DNA from: Deltaproteobacteria bacterium
Lineage (GTDB): Bacteria; Desulfobacterota; Desulfobacteria; Desulfobacterales; Desulfobacteraceae
Length of the DNA: 7,577 bases
Assembly (NCBI GenBank): GCA_019314105.1
Contig: JAFCZY010000074.1
Coordinates: 1 to 7,577 of the forward strand
Direction of reading: 5' to 3'
The translations under genes were made by a program, and so were the position numbers. Positions 1 to 6,275 of the stretch are shown piece after piece. Below the pieces are notes generated by a model. The model made no database searches. It was not told the DNA's origin and worked only from the letters and a program-made list of their open reading frames with translations. Each line of letters opens with the position of its first letter. Within the stretch, counting starts at the first letter, position 1.

Positions 1-110
1 TCTCCACAAAACCCTACTAACTCGTCTAATTCATTTTTCTTACTTAATAACCAATCTTGTTTTAAATAAAGAGCTATTTTTCGATGATAATCTTTTTGGT
101 TATATTTCAT
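1..110 (-). CDS. 5' end of an unrecognised protein, cut by the left window edge
   Basis: An open frame starts at the ATG at 110-108 and stays open to position 1, giving about 36 residues with no stop. The visible N-terminus is polar and lysine-rich (it begins MKYNQKDYHRKIALYLKQDW), with spacing that suggests an alpha-helical start. I do not recognise the family. There is no good Shine-Dalgarno sequence: the nearest purine stretch is a GAG about 14 nt upstream. Either the start is elsewhere or the frame is open by chance in AT-rich DNA. The protein-like composition and lack of stops are the only support. Confidence 0.45.
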   Translation of the reverse strand, partial: MKYNQKDYHRKIALYLKQDWLLSKKNELDELVGFCG

Positions 111-434
111 GATTTTAGTATTAGCTCAATTCAGTAGAAAATAATTTCAACGATTAATATTATAGAATTCTATCAACTCTTTGTATAGCTGTAAAGGAAT
201 TTTGTTCACTATGTTTGGAAAGTTTAACTTCTTTTTTCTCAGTAATCACGAACTATTAAAATTCCGTGGTAAATATATATGTTTGCTCTATATTTATCCA
301 GTTTGATCAGTCAAGATTAATTATCCTATCATTGATTCAACTTTATACATACAAAAGTATAACCAAAATCTTATCCTGATATTCAACTTATTTGGAGATC
401 AAAAACATTATTGTTCAGATCCCATAAATATTTT
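111..434. other. AT-rich intergenic stretch, no gene seen
   Basis: About 320 nt between two minus-strand genes. I see no convincing gene. A 31-codon plus-strand frame at 211-306 is hydrophobic and has only a distant AAAGGA, so I do not call it. Small dyads are present: TTATAC/GTATAA (343-348 with 357-362), and a nested dyad around 395-423 in which GATC pairs with GATC around an AACA/TGTT hairpin. The second lies just past the stop of the 106-aa gene and could be a 3' end structure, but no U-run follows it on the minus strand. Confidence 0.5.
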
Positions 435-755
435 TCAATAAAAAACATTTAAAATATTGTTACCCATATCCGGCAATTCATCATTGCCCTCATCTATAAC
501 CTTATAAATGGTATTCATTGTTTCAATAATCCCTTTTTTCCGATCAATTGAGCAGATATATGATGAGATCATGTGCCAGCCAGGTTTATATCTACCAGCT
601 GAATCTTCAACAACCGTACCACTGAACTTCAGGGGTCCAGGATCAAGCAAAGCGCCGGGGAAAGTAGCAGAAAATTCCTCTTCGAAACCTTCTATATCTG
701 GTAAAATCAGGTGATGGATTTGCCAATTCCTGATTAACCCACCGTCTTTTTTCAT
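435..755 (-). CDS. Conserved-looking hypothetical protein, 106 aa
   Basis: I do not recognise this family. The protein is small and soluble, with no signal peptide or membrane segment. It has a proline- and glycine-rich middle (around residues 33-45, LLDPGPLKFSG) and a C-terminal half that reads like beta strands: GWHMISSYICSID around residues 59-71, then GIIETMNTIYKV. It ends in VFY. The start ATG lies 2 nt after the stop of the upstream membrane-protein gene, with AGGA about 11 nt before it inside that gene's 3' end. The two are therefore very probably co-transcribed and translationally coupled. No function can be inferred beyond this linkage. Intact length, normal codon use and tight spacing make it likely to be a real gene. 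Confidence 0.75.
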   Translation of the reverse strand: MKKDGGLIRNWQIHHLILPDIEGFEEEFSATFPGALLDPGPLKFSGTVVEDSAGRYKPGWHMISSYICSIDRKKGIIETMNTIYKVIDEGNDELPDMGNNILNVFY

Positions 756-757
756 AG

Positions 758-1444
758 TTAATAAATTCCTGGAATTAACTTTTTAGTTCTCTTAGCATAT
801 TCTTCAAACTCTTTACCGTATTTAGATGCCAGGTATCTATCAAGCCGAGGAATTATAAAACAAACAAAATTTAATGCCATGACGAATGGAATGAATAACA
901 TTGAGAACTGAAGTGTAATCAGAGCAAAACCTATAAAAAGAAAAATATCACCGAGATAATTGATATGCATGGAATATTTGAACAATCCCTCAGTGTAGAT
1001 TTGTCCTTTATTTTCATTCTGCTTTTTCCAAACATATCTTGTGTATTCCGAATATGTATTTAGCCATGAACCGAACAGATATAAAAATATACTAAAATAA
1101 TCCATAATCCCAATAGGTTGATTGCTGTTCCCTCCTACTTTGGCAAAAGAAAATAATGCAAATGACATCAGACCTGAAACTACGAGCATCTCACTCCACT
1201 CCATTTTACGTTTAAGGAAAATAAATACAGTGATAAATAATCTCGAAATATAGAAAAACAAACAAAATATCAGAACAGCTTGACGTGTAAAATCACCGCC
1301 TATTGCATATGGCTTTAACCAGGAAGCCAGTTCGCTCACATCTTTTAACGTTAAGTAGCTGACCAAAAGACTCACAGTAATAATAGAAGTCATAAATAAA
1401 AGTTTCGGGAAAAGTGAAAAATTATGTTCGTCTTTAAATATCAT
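758..1444 (-). CDS. DUF1295 / isoprenylcysteine-methyltransferase-like integral membrane protein
   Basis: A membrane protein of 228 aa with about five or six hydrophobic segments (roughly residues 12-32, 57-78, 85-102, 113-131, 165-185 and 186-200). The C-terminal third matches the steroid 5-alpha-reductase C-terminal/ICMT-like fold: EGLFKYSMHINYLGD at residues 152-166, then YGKEFEEYAKRTKKLIP at 209-225. In bacterial relatives the first block usually reads GLFRYSRHPNYLGE; here the HPNY core is HINY. Family members are S-adenosylmethionine-dependent methyltransferases or NADPH-dependent reductases acting on lipophilic substrates. Which reaction applies here cannot be told. I chose the ATG at 1444 because GGAGG (1454-1450) sits 5 nt upstream of it. 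The ATG at 1456 overlaps that GGAGG and would add only four residues. The 106-aa gene follows by 2 nt. I found no clear promoter in the AT-rich DNA upstream. Confidence 0.82.
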   Translation of the reverse strand: MIFKDEHNFSLFPKLLFMTSIITVSLLVSYLTLKDVSELASWLKPYAIGGDFTRQAVLIFCLFFYISRLFITVFIFLKRKMEWSEMLVVSGLMSFALFSFAKVGGNSNQPIGIMDYFSIFLYLFGSWLNTYSEYTRYVWKKQNENKGQIYTEGLFKYSMHINYLGDIFLFIGFALITLQFSMLFIPFVMALNFVCFIIPRLDRYLASKYGKEFEEYAKRTKKLIPGIY

Positions 1445-2007
1445 TTTAGCCTCCATCCAGCATTCTTTCGAGATTTCCTAAAAGTAATGGAAATTTTTAT
1501 TGTCTGAAGAATCGATTCAAATTCAAGATATTAAACAAAGTTCAAAATTACAATCATTTTAAACTTCATAAAATCAACAGAATTATATTCAGCAATGGCG
1601 GCAATTCATTTTGATTTGGAATAATAAAACAGGGCATAGTGTGGGTGGTAGTGTTACCGTGATATGAAGCCATGATATTTTTATATTATCAACTTGAATA
1701 CGGAAGAATTGCCGGGGATGATACCCTCAGCCCATATAATAGAATTGAAATTTCGATTCTGAAAAACTTGACATACCATATATAGGGGTGCTCAAATTTC
1801 GTCTGGACTGAGTCTTTAAAATACCAGTGAGCGCAGTTGGTTTCCAGCCGAAATCCCATATAGATAGACAATATAGTCGCTTTGGGGGCATGAATTTTTC
1901 AGCTAAAAACAGAAAACTTTTTTTACCAGAATACTCAAGAGAATATTTGATATCCTTAAAATTATAGTGCTGATGATCACTATGAATTGAATAATAAGTC
2001 TTGAGTG
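1445..2007. other. Gene-poor region with a possible decayed reading frame
   Basis: About 560 nt without a gene I would call. The plus strand from 1672 reads protein-like for 37 codons (QLEYGRIAGDDTLSPYNRIE from 1690) and hits TAG at 1783. It stays protein-like for about 14 more codons in the same frame before TGA. The antisense 60-codon frame at 1689-1871 has no ribosome binding site and is probably its shadow. The stretch could be an eroded gene or chance. A 20-bp imperfect palindrome (1741-1760, 18 of 20 positions symmetric) and a GAATCGATTC palindrome near 1509 are the only other structures I noted. Confidence 0.3.
1964..1983 (-). terminator. Weak hairpin after the 33-aa gene, possible terminator
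   Basis: ATAGTG (1964-1969) and CACTAT (1978-1983) form a perfect 6-bp stem with an 8-nt loop, about 25 nt past the stop of the small lysine-rich gene on its strand. Only a short TTTT follows. The stem is AT-rich, so this would be a weak terminator at best. Confidence 0.25.
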
Positions 2008-2109
2008 TTAAATCTTACCCTTCTTGGCTTTCTTGTCTTTGCGCTTTTCTTTTAAAGTTTTTTCTGATTTTTTCTTAACATTTTTTTGAGTATCTCTTCC
2101 TTTAGCCAT
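2008..2109 (-). CDS. Tiny lysine-rich basic protein, 33 aa
   Basis: A 33-codon gene with a strong Shine-Dalgarno sequence (AAGGGGGA at 2121-2114, 4 nt before the ATG). The protein begins MAKGRDTQKNVKKKSEKTLK and ends in a run of lysines (KKAKKGKI). About half of the residues are lysine or arginine, there are no hydrophobic segments, and it is probably disordered. I recall very short proteins with this MA(K/R)GxDxQK start in many proteobacteria, without a known function; this is memory, not a search. Nucleic-acid or ribosome binding is the natural guess from the charge, and it is only a guess. It lies 169 nt downstream of the phosphatidyltransferase gene on the same strand, so it may have its own promoter or be a distal part of that operon. 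Confidence 0.75.
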   Translation of the reverse strand: MAKGRDTQKNVKKKSEKTLKEKRKDKKAKKGKI

Positions 2110-2278
2110 GAATTCCCCCTTGGTTTTTATTGATGTCTCGTGATCTATTTTAAAAAGTTGATAAAGCCATTAAAAATCAAAGCCTATGACATAAACTTCA
2201 ACTACTTCCCAATTATTGAAATTTGTGCATTTTCTATAGAGTTCCCATCTAATCACCTTTTAATTAATGTTGTTATAC

Positions 2279-2926
2279 TCAGGTTGATAATATCCAGCAG
2301 TATATAATTGTCAATACAACAGTATAAATGATTAGTATATAAAACCATTTGCCGGAAAATTTTGGTGTTCGAAGGGGTGACAGGTTAAACCCAGCCATGA
2401 TCATGAACATTATATAGAGTAGAATTGAAAAAAAGGCGGGACTGAAAAAGGGTTCAAATAAAAAAACAAAAGCAAAAAGAATAACATTGTTGTCTAATGC
2501 AAGCCCTTTGTATGTTGTGCTGTTAACAAGACCGAAAATATTGAAATAGCTTAGGCGTATTGCACTGGTAGCGACAATCACAAAAGCGCCTGGCAGGAAC
2601 CAAGGGCTGAAGTTGCCATAGCTTAAAAGAAAAACAGCCGGGCAGATTCCAAAGCTTACCATATCAATCAATGAATCCAATTGTGCCCCGTAATCTTTTT
2701 GTTCATTTGTTCTGCCCTTGATTTTACGGGCAATAATGCCATCACCCCAGTCAAAAAGGACTGCCCATATCATTCCGATAATGGCTGCTGGAAAATTTTT
2801 TAACACTGCAAAGTATATTCCCAACAGCGCACATAAAAGCCCAGCAAGAGAACACAGATTGGGAAGATCTTTAGCAAACCAGAGCATCCCTGTCTCGTGC
2901 GACGGTTTTAATTGTGATGTGCTCAT
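2279..2926 (-). CDS. CDP-alcohol phosphatidyltransferase, PssA-like
   Basis: A 215-aa integral membrane enzyme. The CDP-alcohol phosphotransferase signature is complete: D59, D62-G63, A66-R67, G80, D84 and D88 fit DxxDGxxAR...G...D...D. The gap between the arginine and the second glycine is 12 residues, longer than the commonest spacing. PNLCSLAGLLCALLG (22-36) and DSLIDMVSFG (84-93) resemble the phosphatidylserine synthase branch. Hydrophobic segments fill most of the remainder. The family joins a phospho-alcohol from a CDP-activated donor to an alcohol, releasing CMP. It could use CDP-diacylglycerol plus serine (PssA), or diacylglycerol plus a CDP-amino-alcohol (Kennedy type). The upstream cytidylyltransferase favours the second reading, by inference. 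I chose ATG 2926 because AGAGGGGA (2938-2931) lies just before it. A GTG at 2953 would add nine residues, lie inside the upstream gene and have no ribosome binding site. The gap to the upstream gene is 10 nt. Confidence 0.88.
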   Translation of the reverse strand: MSTSQLKPSHETGMLWFAKDLPNLCSLAGLLCALLGIYFAVLKNFPAAIIGMIWAVLFDWGDGIIARKIKGRTNEQKDYGAQLDSLIDMVSFGICPAVFLLSYGNFSPWFLPGAFVIVATSAIRLSYFNIFGLVNSTTYKGLALDNNVILFAFVFLFEPFFSPAFFSILLYIMFMIMAGFNLSPLRTPKFSGKWFYILIIYTVVLTIIYCWILST

Positions 2927-2936
2927 ACATTCCCCT

Positions 2937-4046
2937 CTATTTATTATTGGCACCCAGAATTAATCCCATGGCCTGAACCAAGTTGGTGTTTTCTTCTTTG
3001 GTGCGGGCGGCAATACGGATATATCGGTCTGAATCGGGCATGGTTTTACCCTGACAGTGTTTGATGTACATATTATGTTCAACAAATAATCTTTTTGTTA
3101 ATTCAGGCGCACTGGGTCCGGTATCCGGCAATCGGCAAAAAATAAAGTTTGCATCTGGTTTATAAACAGTGAGTTCTGAAAAAGCCATTAAGTCTTTATA
3201 AAGTTTATCCCGATCCTTTTTTACCTGATTGCAGCTTTTGATAAAGACGTCACGATAGTCAGGCAAAATCCTTAAAAATTCTTCAGCAAATCCATTTATG
3301 TTCCAGATATGGACGCCTTGACGGACCGCTTTTATAAAATTGGAATTTTTTGTCAAAAGATAGCCAATTCGAAGACCACAGATACCGAATGCTTTACTCA
3401 TGCTTTTAAAAATTACGATATTGGGATACGTCTCGACTTGATCTTCCATGGATGTCTGATCCGGTTCCTGAACAAAATCAATAAAGGACTCATCAATTAT
3501 CAATTGACAGTCATGACCGGCCAGTTTTTTTGCCAGACGTATCAAATCGGATTTGGGAACAGCCATGGCGGTTGGATTGTTCGGTGTGACTACAACGGCA
3601 ATATCAGCCCCGGCTTCAATGATGCGAGCTGCAAATTTATCCACATCCAGTTGAAAAGAGGGTACCTCAAGGGGAAATTCTATGGCACACCCTGTTGGTG
3701 CAGCATTCACATATTCGTTAAACGAAGGCACTGGAACAATAATTTTTCGGGCAATGTGGCCCGAAACAATTTTTATCAGTTCTGCTGCTCCATTACCGAC
3801 AACAATGTGTTCAGGCCTTTGATGGATCAGCTTGCCCACAAGAGAAGCAAGCACATCCTGTGCAACAGGGTAGTTCAAGACAAGGTCATGGATTTTGTTT
3901 TTAAAACAAGTAAACACCTCTTCAGGCGGGAAGTAAAGGTTATATAAATACGCATGATCAATAAAATCATGGCGATAATATCCACCATGCTGACCTGAAA
4001 TATATTCATATTTTTCTATCTGGTTTTTATAATCAGGATCAGGCAT
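2937..4046 (-). CDS. PLP-dependent fold-type I enzyme, CobD/HisC-like (putative phospho-amino-acid decarboxylase)
   Basis: A 369-aa class I/II aminotransferase-fold protein with all core PLP residues visible: GNGAAELI (84-91, phosphate-binding turn), TPNNP (154-158), DESFIDF (185-191, Asp to the pyridine nitrogen), SMSKAFGICGLRIGY (215-229, Schiff-base Lys218 and Arg226) and YIRIAAR (342-348, carboxylate-binding arginine). The family includes HisC (histidinol-phosphate aminotransferase) and CobD (L-threonine-O-3-phosphate decarboxylase). DESFIDF and the WNINGFAEE segment (249-257) look CobD-like to me, while the lysine motif is closer to HisC. No histidine or cobalamin genes are nearby. The setting between a cytidylyltransferase and a phosphatidyltransferase suggests that it makes a phospho-amino-alcohol, such as phosphoethanolamine from phosphoserine. 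This is inference; a true aminotransferase remains possible. The start overlaps the upstream gene by 8 nt and is preceded by AAAGGA (4060-4055). Confidence 0.8.
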   Translation of the reverse strand: MPDPDYKNQIEKYEYISGQHGGYYRHDFIDHAYLYNLYFPPEEVFTCFKNKIHDLVLNYPVAQDVLASLVGKLIHQRPEHIVVGNGAAELIKIVSGHIARKIIVPVPSFNEYVNAAPTGCAIEFPLEVPSFQLDVDKFAARIIEAGADIAVVVTPNNPTAMAVPKSDLIRLAKKLAGHDCQLIIDESFIDFVQEPDQTSMEDQVETYPNIVIFKSMSKAFGICGLRIGYLLTKNSNFIKAVRQGVHIWNINGFAEEFLRILPDYRDVFIKSCNQVKKDRDKLYKDLMAFSELTVYKPDANFIFCRLPDTGPSAPELTKRLFVEHNMYIKHCQGKTMPDSDRYIRIAARTKEENTNLVQAMGLILGANNK

Positions 4047-4896
4047 AAGGACTTTCCTTTACAACGGATTTACGGGCAGGTATGTCTGTTATTTCTATAT
4101 TGTTTGGTGTTAACCCATAAAAAGAAAGCGGCCTGCCAATTTTTGCCGGGAACAATTTTTCAGCACATGCAAGATCCTCAATAGTGTCAACCTCATACCA
4201 AGGTTTATGGTCAAAATGAACCGCTTGAAGGGATAAGGACTTTTCAAGCACCATTTGTTGAAATACGGCTTCATAATAATCATTTACCCTGCCGGCCAGA
4301 ATATATTGGTTCAGTTTTTCGATTACCCGGTACCATGATGAAACAGAAAGACTGTAAATATTAACTGTCTTATATCTGATCTCATTTGATCCGTTGATTG
4401 CATCGCTATGGAAAGCATTAACTTTGTTTGATGAATTGAGTGTGACGGTTGAGCCGTTCAGCCAAGGTTTCATTCGTGCAATGGCAATCCTGTCAGGATA
4501 AAGCATTTCCGTTAATAATGACGGATCAAAAATAAGATCACTTTCAATGAGCATAAATGGTTCATTAATAATTTTTCGCGCCATCCATAAAGAATATATA
4601 TTATTGGTAGTTTTGTATAATGGGCTGAAAACATATTCAATTTTAATGTTCCCGGCCCGGGTTTTTAAAAAATTTCGAATACAATCTTCCAGATGGCCGG
4701 TAACCACAACAAGTCGTTTAAATCCGTGTTGATTCAAGCTTTTGATCAACCGTTCTAATATGGATGTTTCATTAACAAGGGTAAGGCATTTGGGTGATTT
4801 TTGCGTCAAGGGAAACAGGCGACTTCCTGTACCGGCTGCAAGGAGCAAGGCGGTTGTGATGCGTCTTTGGGGATAAAGGTTCTTATTAAATATCAT
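4039..4896 (-). CDS. LicC/PntC-like cytidylyltransferase (NTP transferase family)
   Basis: A 285-aa soluble nucleotidyltransferase. The N-terminus carries the nucleotide-binding signature LLAAGTGSR (18-26) followed by KSPK (33-36). KTTNNIYSLWMAR (95-107), the metal-binding ESD (118-120), KTVNIYSLS (176-184) and WYEVDTIEDL (233-242) are the blocks I associate with CTP:phosphocholine and 2-aminoethylphosphonate cytidylyltransferases rather than sugar-nucleotide enzymes. The expected reaction is CTP plus a phospho-amino-alcohol (or phosphonate) to a CDP- or CMP-linked product plus pyrophosphate. Residues 252-285 extend past the catalytic core and have no obvious motif. It is the first gene of the operon and overlaps the PLP-enzyme gene by 8 nt. 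I prefer the ATG at 4896 because GAGG (4906-4903) is 6 nt away; the ATG at 4902 directly abuts it. No choline-kinase (LicA) domain is present, which fits a substrate made inside the cell. Confidence 0.85.
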   Translation of the reverse strand: MIFNKNLYPQRRITTALLLAAGTGSRLFPLTQKSPKCLTLVNETSILERLIKSLNQHGFKRLVVVTGHLEDCIRNFLKTRAGNIKIEYVFSPLYKTTNNIYSLWMARKIINEPFMLIESDLIFDPSLLTEMLYPDRIAIARMKPWLNGSTVTLNSSNKVNAFHSDAINGSNEIRYKTVNIYSLSVSSWYRVIEKLNQYILAGRVNDYYEAVFQQMVLEKSLSLQAVHFDHKPWYEVDTIEDLACAEKLFPAKIGRPLSFYGLTPNNIEITDIPARKSVVKESPYA

Positions 4897-4899
4897 AGA

Positions 4900-4955
4900 C
4901 ATCCTCTTTTAAAAAGTTAACGTATTCAAAAAATGACACCCTTTTTTCGAGGATG
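4900..4955 (-). promoter_or_regulatory. Possible hairpin hiding the ribosome binding site of the lipid operon
   Basis: In the operon mRNA, CATCCTC (4955-4949) is a perfect complement of GAGGATG (4906-4900), which contains the Shine-Dalgarno GAGG of the first gene. Inside this stem, AAAAAG (4946-4941) can also pair with CTTTTT (4916-4911), leaving a loop of about 24 nt. Together these would give 13 bp with one asymmetric internal loop. Such a structure could lower translation until melted or rearranged. It is visible only as complementarity; no energy calculation was made. Confidence 0.4.
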
Positions 4956-4986
4956 AAATTTTTTGCACGGCAGACAAATTGTTTAG

Positions 4987-5073
4987 AAAAAAATAATGGC
5001 TTCTAACTTAGGGGGCAGACCACTTGCGGGTAACTAGAGATATACACCTTAAAGCGGAAACATTTTTACGTCA
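4987..5073 (-). repeat. Cold-shock-type leader, copy 1 (upstream of the lipid operon)
   Basis: This 87-nt stretch is a diverged copy of the cold-shock gene leader at 6504-6590, in the same orientation and of the same length. My ungapped hand alignment gives 58 identities of 87. Nearly all differences fall in a central variable segment of about 22 nt and two triplets. Shared blocks on the transcribed strand are TGACG (5' end), AAATGTTTCC, TTAAGGTGTATAT, AAGTTAGAAGC and ATTATTTTTTT (3' end). TGACG plus the following A-rich bases resembles the cold box of enterobacterial cspA leaders. The block lies between the putative operon promoter and the first lipid gene, about 90 nt from its start codon. 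Confidence 0.75.
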
Positions 5074-5096
5074 TTTTTAACAGTACAACTCCATTC

Positions 5097-5124
5097 ATGG
5101 TATAAGAATACAGTTAAAAGTCAA
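5097..5124 (-). promoter_or_regulatory. Sigma70-like promoter of the lipid operon
   Basis: TTGACT (-35, 5124-5119) and TACCAT (-10, 5102-5097) are separated by 16 bp, the same spacer as in the cold-shock gene promoter. The cold-box-like TGACG starts 23 nt past the -10, against 22 nt in the other copy. The -10 matches only four of six consensus bases, so basal activity may be modest. The predicted leader is close to 190 nt. Confidence 0.5.
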
Positions 5125-5253
5125 GCTCTATATCTTTTTTTAAATTAACTGGCATTTTTTTTGCTTACTGAAAATCCATGTTGGCCCAGGTAACTCAATG
5201 GGAATTGATTCAAAATTAAACTGTCTATTATTAACCAATAGGTGGAATATGGT

Positions 5254-5282
5254 TTGACCCAACGTATCAACATGAATATAGT
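5254..5282 (+). promoter_or_regulatory. Sigma70-like promoter of the phosphoesterase gene
   Basis: TTGACC (5254-5259) and TATAGT (5277-5282) are separated by 17 bp, each one base off consensus. The predicted start of transcription is near 5289, about 50 nt before the ATG at 5341. It lies inside the N-terminal extension that an upstream in-frame ATG at 5242 would give, which argues against that longer start. Confidence 0.55.
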
Positions 5283-5340
5283 AATAAAAAAGTTATATTT
5301 CTTTAAAATTCGGCAAGCCTTATTGTCAGCAAGGAGTAGC

Positions 5341-6186
5341 ATGAATGTTTTACACATCTCAGATCTGCATTTCGGCCCCCGTCACTGGGACGGCAATGAT
5401 AAAGCCCTGTTGAAAAAGATCAATTCATTTGACACCGATATCGTTATCAACACCGGCGACAATACAACCGATGGAATGAAAGATGAATATATCAAGGCAG
5501 GACGCTTCTTAAAAGCCATTCAATGTAAAAATGTTATCTCCATCATTGGTAACCATGATAAAAGAAATATGCGCTCGCATGAATTATTCAGGAAATATAT
5601 TTACAACCCTGAAATCATCTATATTCCTGAAATGGAGAGAACCAAGAAACAGCACCTGTTTTTGAACCGTGAGATAACCCGGGTCAAAGACAATTTTACC
5701 GATATAAATTTCACAAAATCAATTATCGTAAATAATAAACGGGTCTTGATTATCAGTATTGATTCCAATGAACTCTATAGAGATGAAGGTTATGTTGAAA
5801 AAGAGGTTCTGAATGCGGTTTCCAAAAGAATCAATCACATCGAACATGATCTGCCCCTGTTGCTAATCCACCATTCTCTTTTGGGTACAGATGAGTGTCC
5901 TTTAAAAAATTCATCCTCCATAATTGATTTTGTCCATCAGCATAAAATCGAAAATGTTTTTTGTGGCCATACCCATGAACTGGAATTGATGCGAACCACC
6001 GACTTATATAATGGGAACTCGTTTACCCAGTTCATGTGTGGTTCACTATCTTCTATCAATCATACCAATGATGACAACATGTTTTTGTATTATAAAAATC
6101 TATGCAGCAATGATATGCATCTGTATGTGATAAGAATCTTTCTGGAGGAAGGTAAGGTTCATTTCAAAGAGGAAATGGTTTTTTAA
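5341..6186 (+). CDS. Calcineurin-like metallophosphoesterase (class III phosphodiesterase type)
   Basis: A 281-aa soluble dimetal phosphoesterase with the full motif set: D8-L-H10 (SDLHFG), G39-D40-N, G70-N-H-D73, H177/H178 (LLIHHS) and G209-H-T-H212. These residues bind the two metal ions (commonly Mn or Fe). The layout is like CpdA-type cyclic-nucleotide phosphodiesterases, but the family also includes nucleases, protein phosphatases and lipid-precursor hydrolases, so the substrate is unknown. No signal peptide is present, so it is cytoplasmic. I start it at 5341 because AAGGAG (5331-5336) is 4 nt upstream and the DLH motif then begins at the usual distance. The in-frame ATG at 5242 would precede the promoter and adds a 33-residue extension atypical of the family. 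It is divergent from the lipid operon and converges on the cold-shock gene. Confidence 0.88.
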   Translation: MNVLHISDLHFGPRHWDGNDKALLKKINSFDTDIVINTGDNTTDGMKDEYIKAGRFLKAIQCKNVISIIGNHDKRNMRSHELFRKYIYNPEIIYIPEMERTKKQHLFLNREITRVKDNFTDINFTKSIIVNNKRVLIISIDSNELYRDEGYVEKEVLNAVSKRINHIEHDLPLLLIHHSLLGTDECPLKNSSSIIDFVHQHKIENVFCGHTHELELMRTTDLYNGNSFTQFMCGSLSSINHTNDDNMFLYYKNLCSNDMHLYVIRIFLEEGKVHFKEEMVF

Positions 6187-6197
6187 CAAAAACAAAA

Positions 6198-6231
6198 AGC
6201 CCCGGAACGATATGTTGCCGGGGCTCTTTTT
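6198..6231. terminator. Strong bidirectional intrinsic terminator
   Basis: AGCCCCGG (6198-6205) and CCGGGGCT (6218-6225) form a perfect 8-bp GC-rich stem, with a further AAC/GTT pairing possible in the loop. TTTTT follows on the plus strand (6227-6231). On the minus strand, the A-run at 6194-6198 gives a U-tract. It sits 12 nt after the phosphoesterase stop and about 45 nt after the cold-shock gene stop, so it should end transcription from both sides. Confidence 0.9.
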
Positions 6232-6275
6232 CGTCATCAATATGACGTTTTTTGTAACGCAAATAAAACGGTTAA

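Noticed and set aside
211..306. 31-codon plus-strand frame (begins MFGKFNFFF)
   Set aside because: Only a distant AAAGGA, low-complexity AT-driven composition and no supporting context.
1689..1871. 60-codon minus-strand frame
   Set aside because: No ribosome binding site, no recognisable motif, and antisense to another equally weak frame.
2150..2190. TTGAT/ATCAA hairpin followed by T-rich DNA upstream of the 33-aa gene
   Set aside because: Five A/U-rich base pairs with a 13-nt loop are too weak to call a terminator of the lipid operon.
2718..2963. 81-codon plus-strand frame
   Set aside because: Antisense to the phosphatidyltransferase gene across its catalytic motif; no ribosome binding site considered credible.
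3309..3947. 212-codon plus-strand frame
   Set aside because: Lies entirely antisense to the PLP-enzyme gene, whose motifs are complete; cysteine- and histidine-rich composition typical of a shadow frame.
5251..5259. GGTTTGACC shared with 7087-7095
   Set aside because: A 9-bp match explained by both sites being -35 elements; no further similarity extends from it.
5242..5340. N-terminal extension of the phosphoesterase from an upstream in-frame ATG
   Set aside because: It contains the likely promoter, has no ribosome binding site at its start, and the ATG at 5341 has AAGGAG and the normal family N-terminus.
5145..5357. 70-codon minus-strand frame
   Set aside because: Spans the phosphoesterase promoter and start on the opposite strand and has no family resemblance.
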